DNA of 64,000 nucleotides from Gaiella sp. (GTDB taxonomy: Bacteria > Actinomycetota > Thermoleophilia > Gaiellales > Gaiellaceae): assembly GCA_027493885.1 (NCBI GenBank), contig JAOSJZ010000001.1, positions 2,288,622-2,352,621 on the forward strand. The letters run 5' to 3'. Position 1 is the first letter of the stretch, and the number at the start of each line of letters is the position of its first letter. Shown here piece by piece: positions 49,322 through 57,243 of this stretch. Below the pieces are notes generated by a model. The model was not told where the DNA came from. It made no database searches and saw only the letters and a list, made by a program, of their open reading frames with translations. A program made the position numbers and the translations under genes.

Positions 49322-50127
49322 GCACGATCGCGCTCGTCGGGAACCTGGCTCTCGACCGGGTCGGAGGCGGCGATCCCCGGCCCGGCGGTGGCGTGTTCCA
49401 CGCCGCGCGTGCGGCCGTGCGCATCGGGGCCGACGTCGGCGTCGCGACGCGCTGCGCGCCGGCCGACCGTACGGTGGCCCTCGCCCCGCTCGAGGCGCTC
49501 GGGATTCCCGTGACCTGCGCCGACGCTCGGGAGACGACGAGGTTCAGCTTCCACTACGAGGGCGACCATCGGGTGATGGAGGTCGACGCCGTCGGCGATC
49601 CCTGGACCGAAGACGACGTTGCGGGATGGGCGGCGCCGGTCGTCGCCGAGGCGCGCTGGGTGCTGGTCGCGGGGCTGCTGCGCTCGCACTTCCCGCTGAC
49701 GACGGTGGAGGCGCTCGCCCGCGACCGCCGTCGCCTGCTGCTCGACGCACAGGGCCTCGTCCGGCTCGCGCGCACCGGGCCGCTCGTGCGCGACGCGAGC
49801 GTCGACCGTCGAGTGCTCGAGCACGTCGCCGTGCTGAAGGCGAACGAGAACGAGGCGCGGATCCTCGCCGGTGGGCTCGAGCGCGAGGCTCTGCGGGCGC
49901 TAGGCGTTCCCGAGGTGGTGCTGACCCTGGGCTCGCGCGGCGCGCTCGTCGTCGAGCCCGAACGAGCGACGCCGATCGCGCCGCATCCCTTGCCGGAAGG
50001 CGTCGACCCGACCGGCGCGGGCGATGCGTTCTCGCTCGTCTACCTCGACGGCCGCGCGCGCGACCTCTCGCCCGTCGATGCCGCCGAACGGGCAGCGGCG
50101 GCCGTCGCGGCGCTTCTCGGCTCGTGA
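49318..50127 (+). CDS. PfkB-family carbohydrate/nucleoside-type kinase
   Basis: 269 residues from ATG 49318. The N-terminus has IALVGNLALDRVGGGDPRPG and GGVFHAARAAVRIGADVGVA (substrate-binding Gly pair). VAVLKANENEARILAGG and VVLTLGSRGALVVEP follow. The C-terminal DPTGAGDAFSLVYLDG holds the catalytic Asp and anion hole. The second PfkB signature is thus intact. Overlap with the permease suggests it phosphorylates the imported compound. Hydroxymethylpyrimidine or a nucleoside are both possible. Confidence 0.88.
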   Translation: MSTIALVGNLALDRVGGGDPRPGGGVFHAARAAVRIGADVGVATRCAPADRTVALAPLEALGIPVTCADARETTRFSFHYEGDHRVMEVDAVGDPWTEDDVAGWAAPVVAEARWVLVAGLLRSHFPLTTVEALARDRRRLLLDAQGLVRLARTGPLVRDASVDRRVLEHVAVLKANENEARILAGGLEREALRALGVPEVVLTLGSRGALVVEPERATPIAPHPLPEGVDPTGAGDAFSLVYLDGRARDLSPVDAAERAAAAVAALLGS

Positions 50128-50519
50128 ACCGGGCTCTCGTCCGCTGCGCTTTCGGCACCATCGCCGTCGACCTCGACGGGGAGGAAGACGCCGAGGTCGT
50201 CGACGAGGAGGTCGACGTCGCGAGCGCGCCCGAGGTCGACCTGCCGCTCCTCGTCGCGGCAGCCGCGCACGGGTCGACCGTCGTCGCCGTCGTCGACCGG
50301 CGGCCGCCCCTCGTCGTGTCGAACGACGGCGGAGCCACGTGGCGCGAGGCGGGTGCCGGGCTCGGCCGAGGGGTCGCGGTGGCGATCTCGCCCGACCATC
50401 CCGACCTCGTGCTGTTCGCCACCGCGGAGCGCCTCCACGTCTCCCGCGACGGCGGACGCTTCTGGGCGGCGCTGCCGGTCGAGCTTCCGGCGATCACGGC
50501 AGTTGCCTTCTCCGCGTGA
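50124..50519 (+). CDS. Small two-Asp-box (BNR-like) protein
   Basis: 131 residues from GTG 50124, overlapping the kinase stop (GTGA). An acidic segment (DLDGEEDAEVVDEEVDVASA) is followed by two Asp boxes, VSNDGGATW and VSRDGGRFW, each S-x-D-x-G-x2-W. The spacing AVAISPDHPDLVLFATAERL between them is like one blade of a beta-propeller. Full propellers have six or more such blades, so this looks like a fragment or a minimal module. No signal peptide. Role in the permease/kinase operon unknown. Confidence 0.72.
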   Translation: MNRALVRCAFGTIAVDLDGEEDAEVVDEEVDVASAPEVDLPLLVAAAAHGSTVVAVVDRRPPLVVSNDGGATWREAGAGLGRGVAVAISPDHPDLVLFATAERLHVSRDGGRFWAALPVELPAITAVAFSA

Positions 50520-50531
50520 GTGGGTGCAGAG

Positions 50532-51365
50532 CTACAGCCGGAACTCGCCGCGCGCGACGACGACGGCGGCGCCGCCGACCTCGACCGCGTCGATCAGGCC
50601 GTCCCCGCCCTCCGCGCGCGCGTGCAGGGTCGACGGGCGGCCCATCTCGACGCCCTGGGCGATCACGTTCTCCTCGCCCCAGCCGATCAGGCCGTGGCGG
50701 GCGAGGTGGCAGGCGACCGGGCCCGCGGCGGAGCCCGTGGCGGGATCCTCGCCGTGCTCCCAGAACATCCGGCTGCGCCACGACGACCCGCTCCGGGCGA
50801 CGCAGTTGACCCCGGTGACGCCGAGCGCGGCGATGGCGCCGCTGTTCGGCCTGAGCCCGCCGAGCTCGCCCTCCTCGACGAGCAGGACGATGTGGCGCGC
50901 TCCGTTGTCGTAGAGCTCGATCGGAAGCAGCGAGCGCTCGGCGCCGACCGCCTCGAGGACGCGCTCGGGCGCCTCGACCGCCTCGACGCGCGGCACGGGC
51001 TGCGCCATCCGCCCGAACACGATCCGTCCGGACTCGTCGCGCTCGAGCGCGACCGAGACGGTGCCGACGCCGGTCTCGAGCTCGATCACGCCGAGCTGGA
51101 GCGGGGCGCCGAGGACGAACGCGGTGCCGAGCGTCGGGTGCCCGGCAAAGGGCATCTCGGAGCGCGGGTTGAAGATCCGCATCCGCGCGGTCCCACCCTG
51201 TTCGGCCGGGAGCACGAACGTCGTCTCGGAGAACCCGATCTCGAGGGCGAGCGCCTGCATCGTCCGCTCGTCGAGCCCGCGTGCGTCGGTGAACACGGCG
51301 AGCTGGTTTCCGGTCAGCGGCGTCTCGGTGAAGGCGTCGACGACGACGTAGCGGTACGAGGCCAC
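50532..51365 (-). CDS. PhzF-family isomerase/epimerase
   Basis: 277 residues. VVVDAFTETPLTGNQLAVFT is the family start. EIGFSETTFVLPAEQGGTAR contains the catalytic Glu, IFNPRSEMPFAGHPTLGTAF the Gly-His loop, and EHGEDPATGSAAGPVACHLA the symmetric active-site motif of the second half. PhzF enzymes isomerise trans-2,3-dihydro-3-hydroxyanthranilate in phenazine producers, but most homologues have other, mostly unknown, substrates. No phenazine genes are near. It converges with the Asp-box gene 12 bp away. Confidence 0.92.
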   Translation of the reverse strand: MASYRYVVVDAFTETPLTGNQLAVFTDARGLDERTMQALALEIGFSETTFVLPAEQGGTARMRIFNPRSEMPFAGHPTLGTAFVLGAPLQLGVIELETGVGTVSVALERDESGRIVFGRMAQPVPRVEAVEAPERVLEAVGAERSLLPIELYDNGARHIVLLVEEGELGGLRPNSGAIAALGVTGVNCVARSGSSWRSRMFWEHGEDPATGSAAGPVACHLARHGLIGWGEENVIAQGVEMGRPSTLHARAEGGDGLIDAVEVGGAAVVVARGEFRL

Positions 51366-51796
51366 GCGCGGGTTATAGCGGGGGCTGGCCGAGGCGTGAC
51401 TTCAGCCCGCGCGCGGACACGGCCGCCTCGTCGAGGGACCGGCGATTGGCTGCCAGCGGACGAGGAGCGGCGGCGAGATCGACTTCGCTCCGGTTCCGCT
51501 TCGAGTTGGGGGTTTGCGTGTCGAATCGCCACCGCTCGAGAGCAAATGGGTCGCTTCGCGCTGGCGCGGACACGGCATCGTCGCCACGAAGAGCATTCTC
51601 GACATCGAGGGATACGCCACCTGGGCTGTTCCCGCACCGATCGTGGCGCTTCTGCTCGCATAGCAGTCCCGGAATGGGCGGACGTGCGGGGGCGGGGCTG
51701 GCGCGTGGCTGGGGCGTGGCTTCAGCCTCGCCCCTCTTCCTTCCGCGCGCGGCTTCCGCGCCGGGGACCGCGCGAGCGCAACTATCCTCGATCCCC
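51366..51796. other. 431-bp gap with no clear gene; open stretch 51400-51663
   Basis: On the plus strand a frame is open from after TGA 51397 to TAG 51661 (87 codons) with no ATG or GTG, only a TTG at 51514. Its last part reads like protein (VGGLRVESPPLESKWVAS, then GYATWAVPAPIVALLLA, a possible membrane segment). The DNA is less GC-rich than its surroundings. It may be a gene remnant. A 66-codon minus frame over 51373-51573 is less convincing. Nothing else recognised. Confidence 0.3.
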
Positions 51797-52198
51797 GTGC
51801 GCGTCTATCTCTGCCGACACGCGAAGGCGGCGCCCGGTGAGCCGGACGAGGCGCGCGAGCTGACCGGCAAGGGGCGTAGGCAGGCCGACGAGCTGGGCGA
51901 GCGGCTCGCGGCGCTCCCACACCCGCCGGTCGCGGTACTGACGAGCCCGCTCGTGCGCGCCCGCCAGACGGCGGAGGCGATCGCCACGGCGACGGGGGCG
52001 CCGCTCGCGGTCGAGCGGCGGCTCGCTCCGGGCGCGACGGTGGACGACCTCCGCGAGGCCCTCGGCGATCGCCATGGGCCCGTCGCCACGGTCGGCCACC
52101 AGCCGGACTGCTCCGAGATCGCGCTCGCCCTGACGGGTCTCGACCCGGGCTTCAAGCCAGGCGCGATGGCCGAGATCGAGCTCGGGCCCGCTTCGTGA
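51797..52198 (+). CDS. sixA: SixA-type phosphohistidine phosphatase
   Basis: 133 residues from GTG 51797. VYLCRHAKAAPGEPDEAREL contains the Arg-His-x-Lys nucleophile motif of the SixA branch of histidine phosphatases (phosphoglycerate-mutase superfamily). TSPLVRARQTAEAIA supplies the second Arg, and VATVGHQPDCSEIALAL the second catalytic His. Length matches SixA. In E. coli, SixA acts on phosphohistidine of phosphotransfer proteins; here the partner is unknown. GTGA overlap with the ABC ATPase. Confidence 0.88.
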   Translation: MRVYLCRHAKAAPGEPDEARELTGKGRRQADELGERLAALPHPPVAVLTSPLVRARQTAEAIATATGAPLAVERRLAPGATVDDLREALGDRHGPVATVGHQPDCSEIALALTGLDPGFKPGAMAEIELGPAS

Positions 52199-53064
52199 CG
52201 GCCGGCGCGGCGATCCGCGTCCGCGGCCTGCGAAAGGCCTACGACGGGAACGAGGCGCTCCGTGGGATCGACTTCGACGTGCTTCCCGGCGAGGTGTTCG
52301 GGCTCCTCGGCCCGAACGGCGCCGGGAAGACGACGACGGTCGAGATCCTCGAGGGCTACCGCAAGCGCGACGCCGGCGAGGTCCAGGTGCTCGGCACCGA
52401 CCCCTGGAAGGCCGACGCGGCGCACCGCGGCCGGATCGGCGTCGTCCTCCAGCACTCGCAGCTGCCGCCGGCGCTGACCGTGCGCGAGGTGCACAGGATG
52501 TTCGCGGGCTATTACGGCCGTCCGCGCGACGTCGACGAGGTGATCGAGCTCGTCGGGCTCGCCCCGAAGGCCGACGCTCGCGTGAAGACGCTCTCCGGCG
52601 GGCAGAAGCGCAGGCTCGACCTCGGCGTCGCGCTCGTCGGCGACCCGGGGCTGGTCTTCCTCGACGAGCCGACGACCGGGTTCGACCCGTCCGCGCGCCG
52701 CACCGCCTGGGAGCTCGTCCGCTCGCTTCGCTCGCTCGGGAAGACGATCGTGCTCACCACCCACTACCTCGACGAGGCGCAGCAGCTCGCCGATCGCGTC
52801 GCCGTGATCCACGAGGGAAGCCTCGTGCGCATCGGGACGCCGAACGAGCTGATCGGCGCGGCGCCGGACGTCGAGATCCGCTACCGCGACAACGGCCGCG
52901 AGATCGTCCTCACCACGGGTGAGCCGACGCGCGTGCTCGCCGAGCTGACCGGCCGCGCCGTCGCCGAGGGACGCGAGCTCGAGGGGCTCGAGGTGCGCCG
53001 GCCGACGCTCGAGGACGTCTACCTCGACCTCGTCGAGGAAGAGCGCGCGGAGGGCGAGGCGTGA
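52195..53064 (+). CDS. ABC-2 type exporter ATPase (DrrA/CcmA-like)
   Basis: 289 residues. GLLGPNGAGKTTTVEILEGY is Walker A, VVLQHSQLPPALTVREVHRM the Q-loop region, KTLSGGQKRRLDLGVALVGD the signature, LVFLDEPTTGFDPSARRTAW Walker B, and VLTTHYLDEAQQLADRVAVI the switch. The C-terminal domain is the short drug-exporter type. It works with the permease encoded immediately downstream (ATGA-type overlap) to export a lipid, glycan or drug; the substrate is unknown. Confidence 0.93.
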   Translation: MTAGAAIRVRGLRKAYDGNEALRGIDFDVLPGEVFGLLGPNGAGKTTTVEILEGYRKRDAGEVQVLGTDPWKADAAHRGRIGVVLQHSQLPPALTVREVHRMFAGYYGRPRDVDEVIELVGLAPKADARVKTLSGGQKRRLDLGVALVGDPGLVFLDEPTTGFDPSARRTAWELVRSLRSLGKTIVLTTHYLDEAQQLADRVAVIHEGSLVRIGTPNELIGAAPDVEIRYRDNGREIVLTTGEPTRVLAELTGRAVAEGRELEGLEVRRPTLEDVYLDLVEEERAEGEA

Positions 53065-53839
53065 CGGCCGCAGGCGAGTGGGCGGCCAGGGGCGTGAGGC
53101 TGTTCCGGCACGAGCTGCGGATGCAGCAGCTGATGTTCTGGCGGAACCGGGAGTCGGCCGTCTTCATCTTCGTCTTCCCGCCGATGCTGTTCCTCCTGCT
53201 CGGCGCGGTCTACAGCGGCGAGATCGACGGCGTCCCGGCGGTCGACCGGCTGCTCGTCGGGATGATGGGCTACGGCTGCGCGAACACCGCGCTCGCCGGG
53301 CTGGCGATCACGCTCGTCGTCCGCCGCGAGGGCGGCATCTTGAAGCGGGTGCGCGCGACGCCGCTGCCCCCGCCACGTACCTCGGCGCGGTGCTCGTCTC
53401 GACGTTGATCGTTTTCGCCCTGCAGATGGTGGTGACGGTGGCGCTCGGCGTCGTGCTCTACGACGCCGCCGGGGCGGAAAGCTGGGCGGCGCTCGTCCCG
53501 GTGCTCCTGCTCGGCGCGGCTGCGTTCGCCGGCATGGGGATCGGCCTGGCGGCACTGATCCGCTCGGACGAGGGGGCCTCCGCGGTCGTCAACCTGGTCG
53601 TGCTGCCGATGGCCTTCCTCTCGGGCTCGTTCGGGCCGACGAGCGACTACCCGGACGTCCTCCAGGCGGTCGCGGACGTGCTACCGCTCACGTACCTGAT
53701 CCGCCTCCTGCAGTCGGCCTACCTCGACGGCACGTCCCTCGTGCACGACGTCGGCGCTGTAGCGGTCGTCGTCGCCTGGGGCGTCGCGGGGCTCGTGGTC
53801 GCGCTGCGGCGCTTCGACTGGCAGCCCCGGGAGAAATGA
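53061..53839 (+). CDS. ABC-2 type exporter permease, frameshifted at 53367-53371
   Basis: About 259 residues. The first frame reads VRLFRHELRMQQLMFWRNRE, FIFVFPPMLFLLLGAVYSGE and EGGILKRVRATPLPP. One C added at 53367-53371 continues as ATYLGAVLVSTLIVFALQMV, then SAVVNLVVLPMAFLSGSFGP and LPLTYLIRLLQSAYL, the standard ABC2_membrane pattern with six helices. It partners the ATPase upstream. Its stop overlaps the start of the oxidase gene (ATGA). Confidence 0.88.
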
Positions 53840-55221
53840 TGCCCGGGGCCGAAGCACTGCGCGAGGCGCTCGCCGGAGCGCTCGGCGACCCCGGCCGCGT
53901 CTCGACGGGCGAGTCCGAGCGCGACCTCCACGCGGCCGACATGACCTTCCACCGGCCGCACCGGCCCGACGTCGTCGTGTATGCGGCGTCGACCGCCGAC
54001 GTCGCCGCCGTGCTGGCGCTCGCCGACGAGCACCGCATTCCCGTGACGCCGTTCGGCGCCGGCTCGAGCCTCGAGGGTCACGTGATCCCCCTCGCGGGCG
54101 GGATCTCGCTCGACCTGACCCGGATGGACAGGATCCTCGACGTCTCTCCCGCCGACCTCACGGCGACGGTCCAGGCCGGGGTCACCCGGACGGCGCTCGA
54201 GCGCGAGGCGGCGAAGCACGGCCTCTTCTTCCCCGTCGACCCCGGGGCGGACGCGACGCTCGGCGGCATGGCCGCGACGAACGCCGCCGGGACGACGACG
54301 GTGCGCTACGGGAAGATGCGCGCCAACGTGCTCGCGCTCGAGGCGGTGCTGCCCGGCGGGCGCGTCGTCCGCGCGGGCAGCCGCGCGCCGAAGACCTCCG
54401 CCGGCTATGACCTGCTCGGCCTCCTCGTCGGCTCGGAGGGAACGCTGGGCGTGATCACCGAGCTGACGCTGCGCCTCCACGGGATCCCCGAGCAGGCCGT
54501 CGTCCTCCGCCTCTCGTTTCCTGACCTCGAGCCGGCCTGCCGGGCGGCGACGGCGATCGTCGCAGCGGGCGCGGGCGTGACCCGGGCCGAGCTGATCGAC
54601 GGCTGGACGATCGCAGCGCTCAACGCGCACCAGGGCACCGACCTCCCGGTCGGGCCGTCGCTCTTCGTCGAGGCAGCCGGTAGCGCCGGCACCGTCGCGT
54701 CCGACCTCGAGCTCGTGAGAGCCGTTGCCGAGTCGGAGGGGGCGCTCGAGGTCGTGGCCGAGCGGGACCCGACCGCGCGCACCCGCCTCTGGGCGGCGCG
54801 CCATGCCGCGGCCTACGCCGTCGCCGCGGCGGCGCCGGGGAAGCGGCACCGCTCGACCGACGTCTGCGTCCCGCTCTCGCAGCTCGCGGGCGCGGTGTCG
54901 TTCGCGCGGGGCGAGCTCGAGCGGCGCGGCCTGGTCGGTGGCGTCGTCGGGCACGCTGGCGACGGCAACGTGCACATCGGGCTCATGGTCGACCCGGACG
55001 ATCCCGTCGAGCTCGCGGCCTCCGACGAGCTTGTCGAGCTGCTCGTCGAGGACGCCCTGGCGCGCGGTGGCACCTGCACCGGTGAGCACGGCGTCGGGCT
55101 CGGGAAGATCCACGCGCTCGAGCGCGAGCACGGCGACCTCGTGCCCCTGATGCGCGAGCTCAAGCGGGTCTTCGACCCGAACGGGATCATGAACCCGGGG
55201 AAAGTCCTGGCGCCGGCCTGA
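53836..55221 (+). CDS. FAD-linked oxidase, GlcD/D-lactate dehydrogenase type
   Basis: 461 residues, intact. The FAD_binding_4 domain has RPDVVVYAASTADVAAVLAL, PVTPFGAGSSLEGHVIPLAG and ATNAAGTTTVRYGKMRANVL. KTSAGYDLLGLLVGSEGTLG follows. The C-terminal domain has VGGVVGHAGDGNVHIGLMVD and GGTCTGEHGVGLGKIHALER, with the metal and substrate histidines. It oxidises a 2-hydroxy acid such as glycolate or D-lactate. No GlcE/GlcF partner genes follow, which favours a single-subunit D-lactate-type enzyme. The stop is 30 bp from the repeat array. Confidence 0.92.
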   Translation: MMPGAEALREALAGALGDPGRVSTGESERDLHAADMTFHRPHRPDVVVYAASTADVAAVLALADEHRIPVTPFGAGSSLEGHVIPLAGGISLDLTRMDRILDVSPADLTATVQAGVTRTALEREAAKHGLFFPVDPGADATLGGMAATNAAGTTTVRYGKMRANVLALEAVLPGGRVVRAGSRAPKTSAGYDLLGLLVGSEGTLGVITELTLRLHGIPEQAVVLRLSFPDLEPACRAATAIVAAGAGVTRAELIDGWTIAALNAHQGTDLPVGPSLFVEAAGSAGTVASDLELVRAVAESEGALEVVAERDPTARTRLWAARHAAAYAVAAAAPGKRHRSTDVCVPLSQLAGAVSFARGELERRGLVGGVVGHAGDGNVHIGLMVDPDDPVELAASDELVELLVEDALARGGTCTGEHGVGLGKIHALEREHGDLVPLMRELKRVFDPNGIMNPGKVLAPA

Positions 55222-55251
55222 GCCGGGTGCCCGGCGCGGGTGTCCTGCGTC

Positions 55252-55922
55252 GTGTCCGACTTAAGTCGGACACCCGCGTCTCACGCGGCGAGCGAGGTTC
55301 CCCGAGAGCGTGCCGCCGCCGCGAGGTGTCCGACCGAAGTCGGACACCGGGGGCTCGCGCCGCGAGGTGTCCGACCGCGCCCGGGTGTCCGACTTAAGTC
55401 GGACACCCACGTCTCACGCGGCGAGCGAGGTTCCCCGAGAGCGTGCCGCCGCCGCGAGGTGTCCGACCGAAGTCGGACACCGGGGGCTCGCGCCGCGAGG
55501 TGTCCGGCTGCGCCCGGGTGTCCGACTTGAGTCGGACACCCACGTCTCACGCGGCGAGCGAGGTTCCCCGAGAGCGTGCCGCCGCCGCGAGGTGTCCGAC
55601 CGAAGTCGGACACCGGGGGCTCGCGCCGCGAGGTGTCCGGCTGCGCCCGGGTGTCCGACTTGAGTCGGACACCCACGTCTCACGCGGCGAGCGAGGTCTC
55701 CCCGGGAGCGTGCCGCCGCCGCGAGGTGTCCGACCGAAGTCGGACACCGGGGGCTCGCGCCGCGAGGTGTCCGACCGCGCCCGGGTGTCCGACTTAAGTC
55801 GGACACCCACGTCTCACGCGGCGAGCGAGGTCTCCCCGGGAGCGTGCCGCCGCCGCGAGGTGTCCGACCGAAGTCGGACACCGGGGGCTCGCGCCGCGAG
55901 GTGTCCGGCTGAAGTCGAACAC
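55252..55922. repeat. Tandem array of five 133-134-bp units with palindromes
   Basis: Units start at 55252, 55385, 55518, 55651 and 55785 and are nearly identical. Each begins with palindrome P1 (arms GTGTCCGAC and GTCGGACAC around TTAA or TTGA). Then, 74-75 nt later, comes P2 (same arms around CGAA; 55326, 55459, 55592, 55726, 55860). Then, 41 nt later, comes a half site P3 starting GTGTCCG (55367, 55500, 55633, 55767, 55901). The last P3 is extended to a degenerate full palindrome ending at 55922. The unit length is not a multiple of 3 except by accident of ORF calling, so it is not coding. It fills the gap between convergent genes ending at 55221 and 55999. Confidence 0.92.
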
Positions 55923-55998
55923 AACCTCCGGCTCGGCGACGCCGAGGCCCGAGGCCCTGCGCTGCAAGGCGGCGGAGGAAGGCCGCCCGGTCGGAGCC

Positions 55999-56898
55999 TC
56001 AGACGTGCGCCTCGCTCGTGGCGCGGCTTCCGCCGGCAACCGGCCCAACGGCCTGCACTACGACCGCCGCGACCACGACCGCGCCGCCGACCAGGGTCGT
56101 GGTCGAGGGCGTCTCGTCGTAGGCGAGCCACACCCACAGCGGCCCGAGCACGACCTCGAGCAGCGAGATGATCGCCACCTGCGCCGGCGGGATCAGCCGC
56201 GCGCCGATCGTGAGCAGGGCGAGCCCGACCCCCATCTGACCCACGCCGAGCGCGGCCAGGATCGCCACGTCGCTCCCGCTCGCCGAGCCGAGCTCGAGGA
56301 ACGGAAGGCACGCGAGCACGACGAGCGGCTGCGACGCGCACGTCGCCGGCATCATCGAGACCTCGCGCCGGTGGCGGGCGATCACGATCACGGCCGCGAA
56401 CGCCGCGGTCACGACGAGGGGCAGCACGACCGCGGTCGCGCCGGCGTCGAGCGAGCCGGCCGCCATCAGCACGACCCCGGCGCCCGCGAGGGCGAGCGCG
56501 ACCCACGTGCGGCCGTCGACCCGCTCGGAGAGGAGCACCCAGCCGAGCAGCGCCGCGATCATCGGGGAGGCGGCCTGCATGAAGAGCACGTTCGCGACCG
56601 TCGTGTAGTTCAGCGCGAGCAGGAACGCGCCGGACGAGATCGCCATGAAGACCGACAGCGCGAGCCCCGAGCGGCCCATCCGCCGGAACGCGCGGAACGT
56701 CCCTCGCCGCTCTGCCCAGACGACGAGCAGGAAGAGCGTGACCGCGGCGAAGGCGGCGCGTCCCGCGACCTGCGTCGCGGGGCTCGCGTCGAGCTCGCGC
56801 TGCGCGAGCCCGGCCGTCGACCACGCGACTGCCGCGCCGAGGATCGCGAGCTGCCCCTCCCGGGCCCGGCGCCGCTCCAGGCCCGACCTGCCCGTCAC
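55999..56898 (-). CDS. EamA/DMT-family transporter
   Basis: 299 residues from GTG 56898 with ten hydrophobic segments in two EamA halves. The first half is LAILGAAVAWSTAGLAQREL to VLFMQAASPMIAALLGWVLL, ending SERVDGRTWVALALAGAGVV. The second half ends IPPAQVAIISLLEVVLGPLW and VWLAYDETPSTTTLVGGAVV. This is a drug/metabolite-type exporter of unknown substrate. Downstream on its strand lies the palindrome array, whose P2 hairpins would be transcribed if termination is incomplete. Confidence 0.92.
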   Translation of the reverse strand: MTGRSGLERRRAREGQLAILGAAVAWSTAGLAQRELDASPATQVAGRAAFAAVTLFLLVVWAERRGTFRAFRRMGRSGLALSVFMAISSGAFLLALNYTTVANVLFMQAASPMIAALLGWVLLSERVDGRTWVALALAGAGVVLMAAGSLDAGATAVVLPLVVTAAFAAVIVIARHRREVSMMPATCASQPLVVLACLPFLELGSASGSDVAILAALGVGQMGVGLALLTIGARLIPPAQVAIISLLEVVLGPLWVWLAYDETPSTTTLVGGAVVVAAVVVQAVGPVAGGSRATSEAHV

Positions 56899-56931
56899 GC
56901 GTCGCAGTCAATCACGCGGTTCCCGCCCGGT

Positions 56932-56960
56932 TTGTTCGGTAGCCGACCGATGACTAGAAT
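56932..56960 (+). promoter_or_regulatory. Promoter of the toxin-antitoxin pair, apparently leaderless
   Basis: TTGTTC (56932-56937), a 17-bp spacer, and TAGAAT (56955-56960). The ATG at 56968 is 8 nt after the -10, so transcription would begin at or next to the start codon. GACTAGAATACTGGTC (56952-56967) around the -10 is a 6-bp inverted repeat with one mismatch and could be the operator bound by the antitoxin. Confidence 0.55.
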
Positions 56961-56967
56961 ACTGGTC

Positions 56968-57243
56968 ATGAGCGAGACATTGCCGCTGGCGAAGATCAAG
57001 GCGAAGCTGTCCGAGATCGTCGACCTGGTCGAGGAGCAGCACGAACGGGTCACGCTGACGAGGAACGGCCGGCCGGCGGCGGTCATCATGAGCCCCGAGG
57101 ATCTCGAGGCTCTCGAGGACACGCTCGATCTCCTCTCGGATCCCGAAGCGCTGCGCGAGATCGAGCGAGCCCGCGCCGAGATTGCCGACGGCAAGGGTCT
57201 CGGAGCGGACGAGCTGAAGGCCCGGTATCTCGACAAAAGGTGA
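56968..57243 (+). CDS. Phd/YefM-type antitoxin
   Basis: 91 residues from ATG 56968. SETLPLAKIKAKLSEIVDLV and EQHERVTLTRNGRPAAVIMS form the Phd/YefM DNA-binding fold, and PEDLEALEDTLDLLSDPEAL the hinge. The C-terminal REIERARAEIADGKGLGADE is the flexible toxin-binding part. It neutralises the RelE-like toxin encoded next (GTGA overlap) and likely represses the operon. An ATG 18 nt upstream lies within the promoter and is not preferred. Confidence 0.9.
   Translation: MSETLPLAKIKAKLSEIVDLVEEQHERVTLTRNGRPAAVIMSPEDLEALEDTLDLLSDPEALREIERARAEIADGKGLGADELKARYLDKR

Noticed and set aside
55252..55922. CRISPR array
   Set aside because: The whole 133-bp unit is repeated with no variable spacers, and no cas genes are near.
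55240..55997. Long open frames through the palindrome array (for example peptides repeating SDLSRTPTSHAASEVPRE)
   Set aside because: They arise because the repeat is GC-rich and lacks stops. The 133-bp unit changes frame every copy, both strands are equally open, and no ribosome site or family motif is seen.
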